A DNA stretch of 46,957 nt, taken from contig NZ_BFBX01000130.1 of the NCBI RefSeq assembly GCF_003851045.1, positions 593-47,549 of the forward strand, in the 5' to 3' direction. Origin of the DNA: Paenibacillus sp. 598K. GTDB taxonomy: Bacteria; Bacillota; Bacilli; Paenibacillales; Paenibacillaceae. The notes below the pieces were generated by a model, which searched no databases, was not told the DNA's origin, and was given only the letters and a program-made list of their open reading frames with translations. How positions within the stretch are numbered: the stretch's first letter is position 1; each line of letters starts with the position of its first letter. A program made the position numbers and the translations under genes. Positions 14,651 through 22,795 of this stretch are shown here, piece by piece.

Positions 14651-15301
14651 CTAGGAGGCCGACCAGATGATCGTGTACTCGATCAGGCCGGTCTCGCTAT
14701 TGACGATGCTGCCCTCGATGACAACGGACATTTGGCTCTTCGCGGCGGCGATGTCGATGGTATTGTCAGAGGAGCTATCGACGAGATTGCCATACTGCTG
14801 CTGTTGGAGGTAGGTGTTGTAGGTCTGGATGAGCTGCGACAGGCTTTGCTTCGTTTGCAGCGTATAGTAGACGCTCTTTTTGCCGCCGCTGGCGCTCTCG
14901 ATCAGCTCGATCTTCTTAGCATCCGACGGGAGCGGGAAGTCGCTTGGCAGATGCTGCGGACGGGAGGCGCTGGTGCCGGTTGACCCGCCGTTGCCGTTGC
15001 CTGCGCCGGTGCTATTGCCGATTAGGATGCGGTTCGTCGCCTGGTCGTATTGGATCGGTACGCCCAGCGCCTCCGACACGGCGCGAACTGGCAGGTAGGT
15101 CGAGTTGTTGTATGTAATCGGGTAATGCCGATTGCCTTTGTCGTCCACTGGCTTGAACTCGCTATTGTTGACGAAGATGCCGACTTTGTTGTTGAGGTAC
15201 GCCTGGATCTGCGGCAGATTGCTGCCGGCGTAGACGCCGACCGAGCCGGTCACCAGCATGCCGAATAGCGATGCGCCGATAAACCATGTCTTTTTGTTCA
15301 T
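14651..15301 (-). CDS. Secreted protein with copper-amine-oxidase-like stalk domain
   Basis: This 216-residue protein of unknown function starts at the ATG complementary to 15299-15301, which has a perfect AAAGGAGG upstream; an earlier in-frame ATG lacks one. A signal peptide or membrane anchor spans residues 5-27 (WFIGASLFGMLVTGSVGVYAG). A region with the look of the copper amine oxidase N-terminal (stalk) fold follows: VDDKGNRHYPITYNNSTYLPVRAVSEALGV and QYDQATNRILIG. After a Gly/Ser/Thr linker comes a C-terminal domain (HLPSDFPLPSDAKKIELIES onward) that I do not recognise. It has no metal ligands or enzyme motifs and is probably a wall or envelope protein. Confidence 0.75.
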   Translation of the reverse strand: MNKKTWFIGASLFGMLVTGSVGVYAGSNLPQIQAYLNNKVGIFVNNSEFKPVDDKGNRHYPITYNNSTYLPVRAVSEALGVPIQYDQATNRILIGNSTGAGNGNGGSTGTSASRPQHLPSDFPLPSDAKKIELIESASGGKKSVYYTLQTKQSLSQLIQTYNTYLQQQQYGNLVDSSSDNTIDIAAAKSQMSVVIEGSIVNSETGLIEYTIIWSAS

Positions 15302-15483
15302 TAATTGATTGCCTCCTTTGGGTGATTGGAAGATGTCCAATACTCGTTGTATAAACGAGGGCATCGCCGCCAAAACAGGATTTGCTCAAAATGGGTCATC
15401 CGTCCCAGCTGGGGAGGGCTTCAAGCTTGGCCACGCGCAGACGAAATAGTTCCAAAGATCGGTCTGTTGGCCTGGAAAACACG

Positions 15484-15530
15484 CAAGAGCCTTCACGACC
15501 CGACCGTAAAGGTGGGGGTGAAGGCTCTTG
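15484..15530 (-). terminator. Terminator-like inverted repeat after the YhgE gene
   Basis: CAAGAGCCTTCA (15484-15495) and TGAAGGCTCTTG (15519-15530) are perfect 12-bp arms. Read on the minus strand, the downstream tail is CGTGTTTTCC, so it can end the yhgE-like transcript about 160 bp after the stop codon. Confidence 0.55.
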
Positions 15531-15545
15531 GGCCCGTTGGGGGGG

Positions 15546-15680
15546 GGCGTCGTCGGATCGACGCCCGGTTCAGGCGGTGTACGGCGTCGTCAGATCGACG
15601 CCCGACTCAGGCGGTGGACGCCATCGCCAGATCGTTCGCCCATCCAAGCGGTGTACGCCGTCGTCCAATCGATGCCTGAC
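15546..15680. repeat. 37-bp tandem repeat, about 3.6 copies
   Basis: Units start at 15546, 15583, 15620 and 15657, exactly 37 bp apart. Each contains a version of GGCGTCGTCAGATCGACGCC followed by a CAGGCGGTGTAC-like end. Copies 1 and 2 are closest and copies 3 and 4 are diverged. The unit is not a multiple of three and carries no coding signal. There are no unique spacers, so this is not CRISPR. Confidence 0.75.
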
Positions 15681-15686
15681 CGCGCT

Positions 15687-17891
15687 TCAGCTCGCTGTCG
15701 CTTTGTCGAAGCGGCGGGCCTCGCGCGGATGCGTCAGATGCATGTAGAGGAGAAGCGCCAGATTAAATACGACGATGCAGCCGACGAGGACGCCGACGCT
15801 GGTCAGGAGGACGTCGGCGCCCATCGCCGAGGTCATCGCTTCCCGGAAGCCATAGATCGCGTAGGTCATCGGCAGATACGGATTGATGGCCTGGAAAAAG
15901 CCGTTCTGCAGCTCGGTCGGGAACGTGCCTCCGCTCGCGGCCAGCTGCAGCACGAGCAGCAGCATCGCGATGAAGCGTCCCGGATTGCCCAACGTAATGT
16001 TCAGCAGCATGACGAGGAACATGTAGGCGAGGGCAGACAAGATCGCTATGGCGGCGAACAAGCCCGGATGGGCGACATGGAGGCCGATCCCCCAGATCAT
16101 AATCGCGGACAGGATCAACGCGCCGCTGGTCGCCTGGACGAAGCCGACGGAAAACTTGCTGAGCCACCAGGAAACGCCGGAGGTCGGCGGCAGCGCCGGC
16201 TTACGGATCGGGAAGATCAGGTTGAAGCTGAAGGCCCCGATAAACAGCGCCAGCGACATGAAGTTCGGCGCCAGTGCGTGGCCGTAGTTAGGAACATCGT
16301 TCAGTTGCTCTTCGGTGACCTCGACCGGGGTAGCGATCATATCGTAGTTGTCCTCCGTCGGATGGGTGAGGCGGGCCGTGTCCGAGCCCTCCTGCAGACG
16401 ACTGGCAAGCTCGCCCGCTCCCTGATCGAGCTCGCCGAGTCCCTCGCCCAGCTCGGTCGATCCCCCGGCCAGTCGCGAGGCGGCATCGCCGAGCTTGCGC
16501 GAGCCGTCGGCCAACTGCCCGGCTCCCGACTCGAGGGCGGGGAGGCTGTCGCTCAGACGCTGCGTGCCTTGCAGCAGTTGGCTGGAGCCAAGCTTCAGCT
16601 GGTCCGACTTGGCGGCCAGCTGATCGAGAGCTTTGCCCAGCTTGGGCGCCTGCGCATTGAGCTGCTGCGTGGCGGCCTCCAACTGCGCGCCGCCGGCGAC
16701 CGCGCCGGACAGTCCGTCGCTGAGGGTAGCGGAGCCGGGGATCAGCTGGTCGGCGAGCGCGGAGCCGATCGCTTCATAGCCGCCGAGCGCTTCGACAGCC
16801 TTGGGCTGGATGGCGTGCATCGTCTGGGCGAGTTGGGCCGCCTGCGTCTTCAGCTCGGGCGATGCGTCATCAGACTGGGCGATCGCTTCGCTCAGCTGAT
16901 CGGCGGCAGCCTCGAGGCCGGCCATGCCTTGCTGGAGCGCGTCGAGATCGTCGGCTGCTGGCAAGCCGCCCTGTACCTGCTGCAGCCCGCGGTTCAACTC
17001 GGCGCTGCCGCTCTGGAGCCGCTGCAGCGCGGCTTGCAGCTCGGACTGACCTGCGGCCAAGCGGGGCACTCCTTTATCGGGATCGGTGAGCGCCGCAGCC
17101 CCTTCCCGGGTTGCCTGCACGCCGTCGGTGTAGGCGTCGATGCCGCTATTCAGCTGTGCGGCTCCGCTGGACAGCTCGCGGACCCCGCCGCTCAGCGCAT
17201 CGACGCCGCTCTGCATGCTCGCTGTGCCATCGGCCAGGACGATCGATTGCTTGGCCAGCTCCTCCAGATGGCTGGTCAATTCGCGATTGCCCGTGACGAG
17301 CTTGTCGGCGCCCTCGCGGAGTTTGTCCGCGCCGGTAGAGGCATCAGTCAATCCGTCGCCGATCTTCTGGATCTGCGTGAAGATGGCGCGGGTATATTCC
17401 TCGGTGATGCTTTTGGAGATCTCGTGGTTCAAGTGGGTAGTTGCTTGGCGGCCGATCGTCTCGCTGAAGAAGTTGCGTCCGGGATTGACCTCATAGCGCA
17501 GCTCCATCCGCTGCGGCGTTTCGTCCATGACCGTTGCTGCATGCTGCGAGAAGGTGGCGGGGATCGTCACTACCATATAGTAATCGCCGTCGGCGAAGCG
17601 TCGGTCCGCTTCCTCTCGGGAGACGAAGTGCCACTCCAGATCGTCGTTGGTTTTCAGGTTCTCGACCAGATCATCTCCGATATGGAGGGCGCGCCCTTCG
17701 AATACGGCAGGCTCGTCTTCATTGACGACAGCGACCGGCAGATGCGCGGTGCTCCCGTAAGGGTCCCAATACGAGCTGGTGATGATGCCAGCGTAGATAA
17801 TGGGGATGAACATCAATACGACGACGGTCAGCAACAGCATTTTATTGGCAACTAGCTGTTTCCATTCTTGCTTCAGTGCGCGCAGCGGCAT
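15687..17891 (-). CDS. YhgE/Pip family membrane protein
   Basis: This 734-residue protein belongs to the YhgE/Pip (phage infection protein) family, related to ABC-2 type export permeases. It starts at the ATG complementary to 17889-17891, where GGGGAG lies 7 bases upstream; the ATG five codons earlier has none. One membrane segment (about residues 17-40) is followed by a large outside region. That region is rich in heptad-like repeats of Leu, Ala and Gly (about 180-530, such as GADKLREGADKL and GAAQLNSGIDAY), which looks like a long coiled coil. Five or so membrane segments lie at the C-terminus (about 540-715). It is 36 bp downstream of an Rrf2 regulator gene and is probably co-transcribed with it. 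Exported substrate is unknown. Confidence 0.88.
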   Translation of the reverse strand: MPLRALKQEWKQLVANKMLLLTVVVLMFIPIIYAGIITSSYWDPYGSTAHLPVAVVNEDEPAVFEGRALHIGDDLVENLKTNDDLEWHFVSREEADRRFADGDYYMVVTIPATFSQHAATVMDETPQRMELRYEVNPGRNFFSETIGRQATTHLNHEISKSITEEYTRAIFTQIQKIGDGLTDASTGADKLREGADKLVTGNRELTSHLEELAKQSIVLADGTASMQSGVDALSGGVRELSSGAAQLNSGIDAYTDGVQATREGAAALTDPDKGVPRLAAGQSELQAALQRLQSGSAELNRGLQQVQGGLPAADDLDALQQGMAGLEAAADQLSEAIAQSDDASPELKTQAAQLAQTMHAIQPKAVEALGGYEAIGSALADQLIPGSATLSDGLSGAVAGGAQLEAATQQLNAQAPKLGKALDQLAAKSDQLKLGSSQLLQGTQRLSDSLPALESGAGQLADGSRKLGDAASRLAGGSTELGEGLGELDQGAGELASRLQEGSDTARLTHPTEDNYDMIATPVEVTEEQLNDVPNYGHALAPNFMSLALFIGAFSFNLIFPIRKPALPPTSGVSWWLSKFSVGFVQATSGALILSAIMIWGIGLHVAHPGLFAAIAILSALAYMFLVMLLNITLGNPGRFIAMLLLVLQLAASGGTFPTELQNGFFQAINPYLPMTYAIYGFREAMTSAMGADVLLTSVGVLVGCIVVFNLALLLYMHLTHPREARRFDKATAS

Positions 17892-17927
17892 TTGGATTCT
17901 CCCCATTCTTTGTTGTAGTTCATGTAG

Positions 17928-18392
17928 TCAGGCTTGGTTCCAATTGAGCGAAGGCAGTTGCTCGTCGCCGAATCGGCGTCTCAGCAGATCGGCAGCCGTC
18001 ACGCTCGCGAAGTAGTCGATCAGCAGTCGGTCGGCCTGGTGGAAGGCATCCCGCAAAATTTCTTCTCCCGCCTCGGCATTGCCTGCTCCTCCCAACGCCA
18101 GGCGGATCAGCCCGGAGTCGGGATAGATGGCGATCGGCCCCTCCATCGCTTCGATCACGTCGAGCATCGTAATCTCCTCCAGACGTCGAGCCAGCGAGAT
18201 GCCGCCGCTTTGCCCGGGGACGGATGCGATCAGTCGTTTGACGACCAGCTTGCGCGTGATTTTTTTCATGTAGGATGGCGAAACCTCCAGCTTGCGGCTG
18301 ATCTCATCGGAGGAGAGCGGGGTGTTTTTATCCTGGGTAGCCAGGAAGATGATGATGCAGATCGCCTGCTCGACGGATTTGGTTAGTTGCAT
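17928..18392 (-). CDS. Rrf2 family transcriptional regulator without Fe-S cysteines
   Basis: This is a winged-helix regulator of 154 residues from the ATG complementary to 18390-18392 (MQLTKSVEQAICII). Rrf2 traits are SSDEISRKLEVSPSYMKKITRKL as the helix-turn-helix, and GQSGGISLARRLEEITMLDVIEAMEG. The three-cysteine cluster that holds Fe-S in IscR or NsrR is absent; the only Cys is at residue 12. It therefore probably senses something else. The AAGGAGG lies 13 bases before the ATG, a long spacing. It heads a two-gene operon with the YhgE-like protein and probably controls it through the repeats at 18427-18462. Confidence 0.87.
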   Translation of the reverse strand: MQLTKSVEQAICIIIFLATQDKNTPLSSDEISRKLEVSPSYMKKITRKLVVKRLIASVPGQSGGISLARRLEEITMLDVIEAMEGPIAIYPDSGLIRLALGGAGNAEAGEEILRDAFHQADRLLIDYFASVTAADLLRRRFGDEQLPSLNWNQA

Positions 18393-18426
18393 CAGCGTGT
18401 GTGAGCCTCCTTCTATTTTATTTGTG

Positions 18427-18462
18427 GACTTGTAACATCCATTATAGACAAATGACATCCAT
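18427..18462 (-). promoter_or_regulatory. Direct-repeat operator around the -10 of the rrf2-yhgE operon
   Basis: On the plus strand GACTTGTAACATCCAT (18427-18442) and GACAAATGACATCCAT (18447-18462) are direct repeats with a period of exactly 20 bp. The minus-strand -10 box TATAAT (complement of 18441-18446) lies between and overlaps them. Two helical turns of spacing would place two dimers on one face of the DNA. Confidence 0.6.
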
Positions 18463-18622
18463 GTATGTATTATAATCCGTTCTTTCAGAAAATCAAGACT
18501 GCATTGAAGCTGCCTCGCATTCCCAGTCGTCATAGTTATGCCCTATACTTCGCGCTTTGTATCCGCGACAATAGAGAAAAGCAATCGGCTGCCGAGATCG
18601 GCCGTATCATCAAAGGAGTGGA

Positions 18623-19855
18623 ATGAAAATGGCTTACCAAACAATCGCCAATGTACGCGTCTGGGGACAACCGGACGAAGGAGCGCTGGCACAGGCCAGA
18701 ACTTGCGCGAGTCACGGCAATGTCGTCCAGACGCTGCTGATGGCCGATCATCATAAAGGCTACAGTCAACCGATTGGAGGAGTCGTCGCCTATCGTGGGC
18801 AGATCTCGCCCTCGGGCGTCGGCTACGACATCGCTTGCGGCAACAAGGCGGTGCGCACGCCGCTCATGGCGGCCGACATCAAGCCGAGGCTGGCGGCTGT
18901 AATGGATGAGATCGGGGCGCGAATTTCTTTTGGCATCGGGCGGATCAATGCGGAGCCGGTCGATCACGAGCTGTTCGACGATCCGGACTGGGCCGTCTAT
19001 CGAGCTATAGACCGGCAAGCGCACGACAAGCTCAAGACGCTGGCGCGAGACCAACTGGGGACTGTGGGCAGCGGCAATCACTATGTCGATCTGCTGGAGG
19101 AGGTAGGCACCGGCCGACTGTGGGTGGCCAACCACTTCGGGAGCCGCGGCTTCGGCCACAAGACGGCTAGCGGCTTTATCAATCTGGCGGCTGGTCGGTC
19201 GTTCCTGGCGAATGCGCCGGGCGAGCAGATGGATCAGGCGCCGGTCCTGTTGAATCTGGACGAGGAGCTGGGCGATCTGTATTACCGGGCGATGAAGCTG
19301 GCGGGCCGTTACGCGTATGCAGGGCGCGACGAGGTGATCCGACAGGTGCTGTCGATCCTCGGCACCGACGCCGACTTCGAGGTGCATAACCATCACAACT
19401 ATGCGTGGAAAGAACAGCACGATGAGCAAGAGACGGTCGTCGTCCGCAAGGGGGCGACGCCGTCGGCGCCGGGACAGCTCGGCTTCATCGGCGGCAGCAT
19501 GGCTGATATCTCGGTCATCGTACGCGGCCGGGACAGCGAGGAGAACCGCGACGCCTACTACAGTACGGTGCACGGGGCGGGCCGCATCATGAGCCGCACT
19601 CGAGCGGCGGGCAAGATGAACTGGAAGACTCGCCAACGTCTGGGCGGCGAGATCACGCCGGAGCAGATGCAGGCGGCGGTGCAGGCCTTTGGCGTCGAGC
19701 TGCGCGGCGCAGGCACCGATGAGAGTCCGTTCGTCTATCGTCAGCTGCAGGACGTGCTGGACGCCCATGCCGAGACGATTGAGGTGCTCCATGTGCTGAG
19801 GCCGATCGGCGTCTGTATGGCCGGGGCCAATGAATATGATCCGTACAAGGATTAG
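18623..19855 (+). CDS. rtcB: RtcB-type RNA ligase
   Basis: This 410-residue RNA-splicing ligase joins 2',3'-cyclic phosphate or 3'-phosphate ends to 5'-OH ends using GTP and Mn2+. Metal-ligand and active-site motifs are present: GVGYDIACGNK with the bridging Cys at residue 72, GSGNHYVDL, NHFGSRGFGHK, VHNHHNY, and the guanylylated His in STVHGAGR. It is shorter than E. coli RtcB, matching the shorter bacterial RtcB group. AAAGGAG lies 4 bases before this ATG and 10 before the next in-frame ATG (18629), so either may be used. No rtcA, rtcR or archease gene is adjacent. Confidence 0.93.
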   Translation: MKMAYQTIANVRVWGQPDEGALAQARTCASHGNVVQTLLMADHHKGYSQPIGGVVAYRGQISPSGVGYDIACGNKAVRTPLMAADIKPRLAAVMDEIGARISFGIGRINAEPVDHELFDDPDWAVYRAIDRQAHDKLKTLARDQLGTVGSGNHYVDLLEEVGTGRLWVANHFGSRGFGHKTASGFINLAAGRSFLANAPGEQMDQAPVLLNLDEELGDLYYRAMKLAGRYAYAGRDEVIRQVLSILGTDADFEVHNHHNYAWKEQHDEQETVVVRKGATPSAPGQLGFIGGSMADISVIVRGRDSEENRDAYYSTVHGAGRIMSRTRAAGKMNWKTRQRLGGEITPEQMQAAVQAFGVELRGAGTDESPFVYRQLQDVLDAHAETIEVLHVLRPIGVCMAGANEYDPYKD

Positions 19856-19927
19856 AATAGGTGTATAGGCCGGGATATGCTATGATAGATGCAAATGTTC
19901 AAAAGTTAGAAGGTTAGGGGAACTTGC

Positions 19928-20266
19928 ATGAATTCTAGCATCCAACAATTTAAGGCCGACTTTTTCAAAGCGCTCGCGCATCCGATGCGAATCCGTATCC
20001 TGGAGCTGCTCAGCGAGGGCGAAAAAAACGTCAACGAGTTGCAAAGCATGCTCGGGTCGGAGGGCTCGGCCGTCTCCCAGCAATTGGCCGTGCTTCGCAG
20101 CAAAAACGTCGTCCAAGGCGTCAAGGACGGGACCTCCGTCATCTATTCGTTGCGCGATCCGCTCATCAAAGATTTGCTGGCTGTGGCCAAGCAGATCTTC
20201 GACAATCACCTGGTCGATGCCATCTCCTTGCTGGAGGATATGCGTCGAGAGCCTGGGCGTTCATAA
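19928..20266 (+). CDS. ArsR/SmtB family regulator lacking cysteines
   Basis: This is a 112-residue winged-helix repressor. Features are FKALAHPMRIRILELLSEGEKNVNEL, the recognition helix region GSEGSAVSQQLAVLRSKNVV, and the wing KDGTSVIYSL. There is no Cys in the protein, so the thiol metal site of ArsR/CadC is absent and the effector may be non-metal. A TATGAT -10 is at 19881-19886. A terminator follows and the next gene is a SulP transporter, a pairing that suggests control of an anion transporter. Confidence 0.88.
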   Translation: MNSSIQQFKADFFKALAHPMRIRILELLSEGEKNVNELQSMLGSEGSAVSQQLAVLRSKNVVQGVKDGTSVIYSLRDPLIKDLLAVAKQIFDNHLVDAISLLEDMRREPGRS

Positions 20267-20295
20267 CGAACCGCGCAAAAAAGCTAGCCGGAATG

Positions 20296-20324
20296 AACAA
20301 GACGGAGCAACGTCTTGTTTTTTT
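20296..20324 (+). terminator. Terminator between arsR-like gene and SulP gene
   Basis: AACAAGACG (20296-20304) pairs with CGTCTTGTT (20311-20319) around GAGCAA, followed by a run of T. It separates the regulator transcript from the transporter gene, which then needs its own promoter. Confidence 0.85.
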
Positions 20325-20406
20325 CGTTTTCATGAGGTGCTACCCGCTTAGAACGTCCGCCACCGAGTTTGACTTCGAAGCGGAACAGTCCTAACATTAT
20401 CATTAT

Positions 20407-20422
20407 ATTCAAATATTCAAAT
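20407..20422 (+). promoter_or_regulatory. Tandem ATTCAAAT repeats before the SulP gene (candidate ArsR site)
   Basis: ATTCAAAT occurs twice head to tail at 20407-20414 and 20415-20422 in an AT-rich island just before the SulP gene. ATTCAAAT-like sequences are common half-sites of ArsR-family repressors. The terminator at 20296-20324 means the transporter has its own promoter in this region. Confidence 0.45.
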
Positions 20423-20445
20423 ATATGAAAAGAAGGTCGCTGCAT

Positions 20446-22245
20446 ATGAAATGGACAGGACGGTTCCAAGGCTATAACGGCGGTGCCTTCCGCAAGGATA
20501 TCGTGTCCGGGGTAGTCGTCGGCATTATCGCGATCCCGCTCGGCATGGCCTTTGCGATCGCCTCGGGGGTAAGGCCCGAATACGGGCTGTACACGACAAT
20601 CGTCGCCGGCATCCTCGTCTCGCTGTTCGGCGGCTCTCGCTTCCAGATCGCGGGACCGACAGGCGCCTTCATCCCGGTGCTGTTCGTCATCGTCATGCAA
20701 TACGGCTATGCGGATCTGCTGCTCGCGGGTTTTATGGCGGGCGTGCTGCTGGCGCTGATGGGGCTATTCCGGCTGGGCGGTCTGGTGCGTTATATTCCGC
20801 GTCCGGTGACGATCGGCTTCACGGCGGGCATCGCCGTCCTCATCTTCAGTGGCCAGATCGCTGGCTTCCTGGGACTGGAGGGACTAACCAAGCACGAGGA
20901 CTTCCTGTCTAATATGCGCGAGCTGGGCACGCATATCGGGGGCGTCAACGGCTACAGTCTGCTGACCGGAGCCATCTGCCTGATCATCCTGATCGTCCTG
21001 CCGCGCTATGCGCCGAAGCTGCCAGCCAGCCTGGTGGGTATCGTCGTCTCCACCGGTATCGCCGCGCTCTGCTATCCAGGCGCGCTGCCGACGATCGGCA
21101 GCGCCTTCGGAGCGATCCCGAGCGCGCTGCCTAGCTTCGAATGGCCGCATATCACGATGGAGCGGGTGCTCTCCCTATGGCAGCCGGCGCTCATCATCGC
21201 CGGGCTCGGCGCGATCGAGTCGCTGCTGTCGGCAGTCGTCGCCGACGGCATGACCGGCACTCGCCACGACAGCAACCGCGAGCTGATCGGTCAAGGCGTC
21301 GCCAATATGGTCGTGCCACTGTTCGGCGGCATCCCGGCGACTGGCGCGATCGCCCGCACCGCGGCCAATATCAAGGCCGGGGCAGTGTCTCCGCTCTCTG
21401 GCGTCATCCACGGTGCGACTGTGCTGGCAGTGCTGCTGCTGCTCGCCCCGTATGCTACGCATATCCCGCTCGCTAGCATGGCGCCGATCCTGATGATGGT
21501 CGCCTGGCATATGAGCGAGCGTCGTGCTTTCCTGTATGTGCTGAAGACTCGCAGCGGCGATGCGGCGGTGCTGCTGCTCACCTTCCTGCTGACGGTAGGC
21601 GCAGACCTGACAGTCGCCGTCCTGGTCGGACTGGCGCTGGCGGCGCTGCTGTTCGTGAAGCGGATGAGCGATCTGGCCCATGTCACGCGCGTCTTGCCGG
21701 ACCCGGCCGATGCGCGCGGCAAGGTCCGGCCCGGCGCAATCCGGGAGGATCGGGATTGCCCGCAGATCAGCATCTATACGATCGAGGGCGCGCTGTTCTT
21801 CGGCACGACGGCGCCGCTCGACGCGGCGATCCAGGCGGTCGCGGAGCGTCAGCCGCGCATCCTCGTGCTGCGTATGGGGCGCGTGCCGCTGCTCGATACG
21901 AGTGGCGAGGCCCGGCTCGCGACACTGGCTGCGGACGTTGAGGCTGCGGGCGGCATCATGCTGCTGACCGGCGTGCAGCAGCAGCCGCTCGACTTGATCC
22001 GGCAGACGGGACTGGATGAGCGGATCGGCGCGCATCGTATCTTCGCTCACACCGGCACCGCGATCGATTATGCGCTCACTCGTCTCGATGAGGAGCGATG
22101 CCGGGGCTGCCGCCACTTCGCCTTCCGCGAATGTGCGGCATTGTCTGGGCTGCGGTCGCTCCCGGCGCAGCAGGTTCAGGGAGCGAAGCAGGCAGCGGCT
22201 GCCGCATCCGCAACCGGCGAACCGGTGAGGCGCGTCGGGCTGTGA
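20446..22245 (+). CDS. SulP family anion transporter with STAS domain
   Basis: This is a 599-residue SLC26/SulP anion transporter for sulfate, bicarbonate or similar ions. I chose the ATG at 20446 (MKWTGRF) because AAGAAGG lies 9 bases upstream. The signature GVVVGIIAIPLGMAFAIASG is near residue 20, and FQIAGPTGAFIPV and YIPRPVTIGFTAGIAVLIF follow. The membrane domain ends near residue 410. A C-terminal STAS domain is recognised by FFGTTAPLD and LLDTSGEARL. The tail has a small Cys cluster (CRGCRHFAFREC), unusual for the family. The adjacent ArsR-type regulator suggests conditional expression. Confidence 0.92.
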   Translation: MKWTGRFQGYNGGAFRKDIVSGVVVGIIAIPLGMAFAIASGVRPEYGLYTTIVAGILVSLFGGSRFQIAGPTGAFIPVLFVIVMQYGYADLLLAGFMAGVLLALMGLFRLGGLVRYIPRPVTIGFTAGIAVLIFSGQIAGFLGLEGLTKHEDFLSNMRELGTHIGGVNGYSLLTGAICLIILIVLPRYAPKLPASLVGIVVSTGIAALCYPGALPTIGSAFGAIPSALPSFEWPHITMERVLSLWQPALIIAGLGAIESLLSAVVADGMTGTRHDSNRELIGQGVANMVVPLFGGIPATGAIARTAANIKAGAVSPLSGVIHGATVLAVLLLLAPYATHIPLASMAPILMMVAWHMSERRAFLYVLKTRSGDAAVLLLTFLLTVGADLTVAVLVGLALAALLFVKRMSDLAHVTRVLPDPADARGKVRPGAIREDRDCPQISIYTIEGALFFGTTAPLDAAIQAVAERQPRILVLRMGRVPLLDTSGEARLATLAADVEAAGGIMLLTGVQQQPLDLIRQTGLDERIGAHRIFAHTGTAIDYALTRLDEERCRGCRHFAFRECAALSGLRSLPAQQVQGAKQAAAAASATGEPVRRVGL

Positions 22246-22258
22246 TCGGATCGGCAAT

Positions 22259-22310
22259 AGGCCTGTTGGAGCTTCGTGTATTGCGGAGCTGCAGCGGGCC
22301 TTTTGTGTTG
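22259..22310 (+). terminator. Terminator after the SulP gene
   Basis: AGGCC (22259-22263) pairs with GGCCT (22297-22301), with further weaker pairing inside, followed by TTTGTGTTGTG. It lies 14 bp after the stop codon and before the convergent DUF1992 gene. Confidence 0.55.
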
Positions 22311-22381
22311 TGTATGGATACTAGCGACACACGGTGAAGCGGTGCGGGTGGGGCAGGCTGATGCCTGGGGCGACTATGATC

Positions 22382-22795
22382 TCACGGCTTTTCTAAGCTC
22401 TTGCTCTCCTGCAGCTGGTCCGATGTGGTCAGCCGCTCCCTAATCTTGGCCTCGTAAGCGCCCGGCATAGACGAGCCCTGCCATCCGCGCGCCTCCATCA
22501 GCGACTGATAGCGCATTCGCTTCAGCGATAGCTCGCGGTCGAGACTGACCCGATCGCTATCCTCCCGACAGCAGGCGAGCAGCTCCCCCAGCCGCACCAT
22601 ATCCTTGCGCAGCTGCATCTCCTCGGGCAGCAGGCCGGCGTTCTTCAGCAGCTTGTAGCTGGCTCGCAGCTCCTCCGGCACAGCGGCATCGTCGTTCAGC
22701 TTGAGCGGCTTGCCGGCCCCTGGCAGCTGGTCGAACTCTCCGTTGCGCATCGCCGCCTGTATGCGCTCCTCCACGATCGATGACATCCAGTCCAT
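22382..22795 (-). CDS. DUF1992 (DnaJC28-like) protein
   Basis: This is a small cytoplasmic protein of 137 residues. The N-terminal half carries the family pattern VEERIQAAMRNGEFDQLPG followed by GKPLKL, shared with the conserved domain of DNAJC28 and bacterial YhdN/DUF1992 proteins. The rest is predicted helical and Arg/Glu-rich. GGGGAG stands 8 bases before the ATG. No biochemical function is established for the family. Confidence 0.85.
   Translation of the reverse strand: MDWMSSIVEERIQAAMRNGEFDQLPGAGKPLKLNDDAAVPEELRASYKLLKNAGLLPEEMQLRKDMVRLGELLACCREDSDRVSLDRELSLKRMRYQSLMEARGWQGSSMPGAYEAKIRERLTTSDQLQESKSLEKP

Larger units (their letters stand above)
15302..15686. other. Intergenic stretch with hairpin and tandem repeats, no gene
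   Basis: These 385 bases hold the leader of the stalk-domain gene, a 12-bp inverted repeat at 15484-15530 and a 37-bp tandem repeat at 15546-15680. The open frames here continue antisense into the YhgE gene and have no start signals, so I call no gene. Confidence 0.6.

Noticed and set aside
15546..15680. Regularly spaced repeats that could suggest a CRISPR array.
   Set aside because: The units abut head to tail without unique spacers and diverge gradually, and no cas genes are present.
15528..17855. Long plus-strand frame (775 codons) opposite the YhgE-like gene.
   Set aside because: It is the complement of the coiled-coil repeats of the YhgE protein and shows no motif or ribosome binding site. 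The minus-strand protein has clear membrane segments and a good start.
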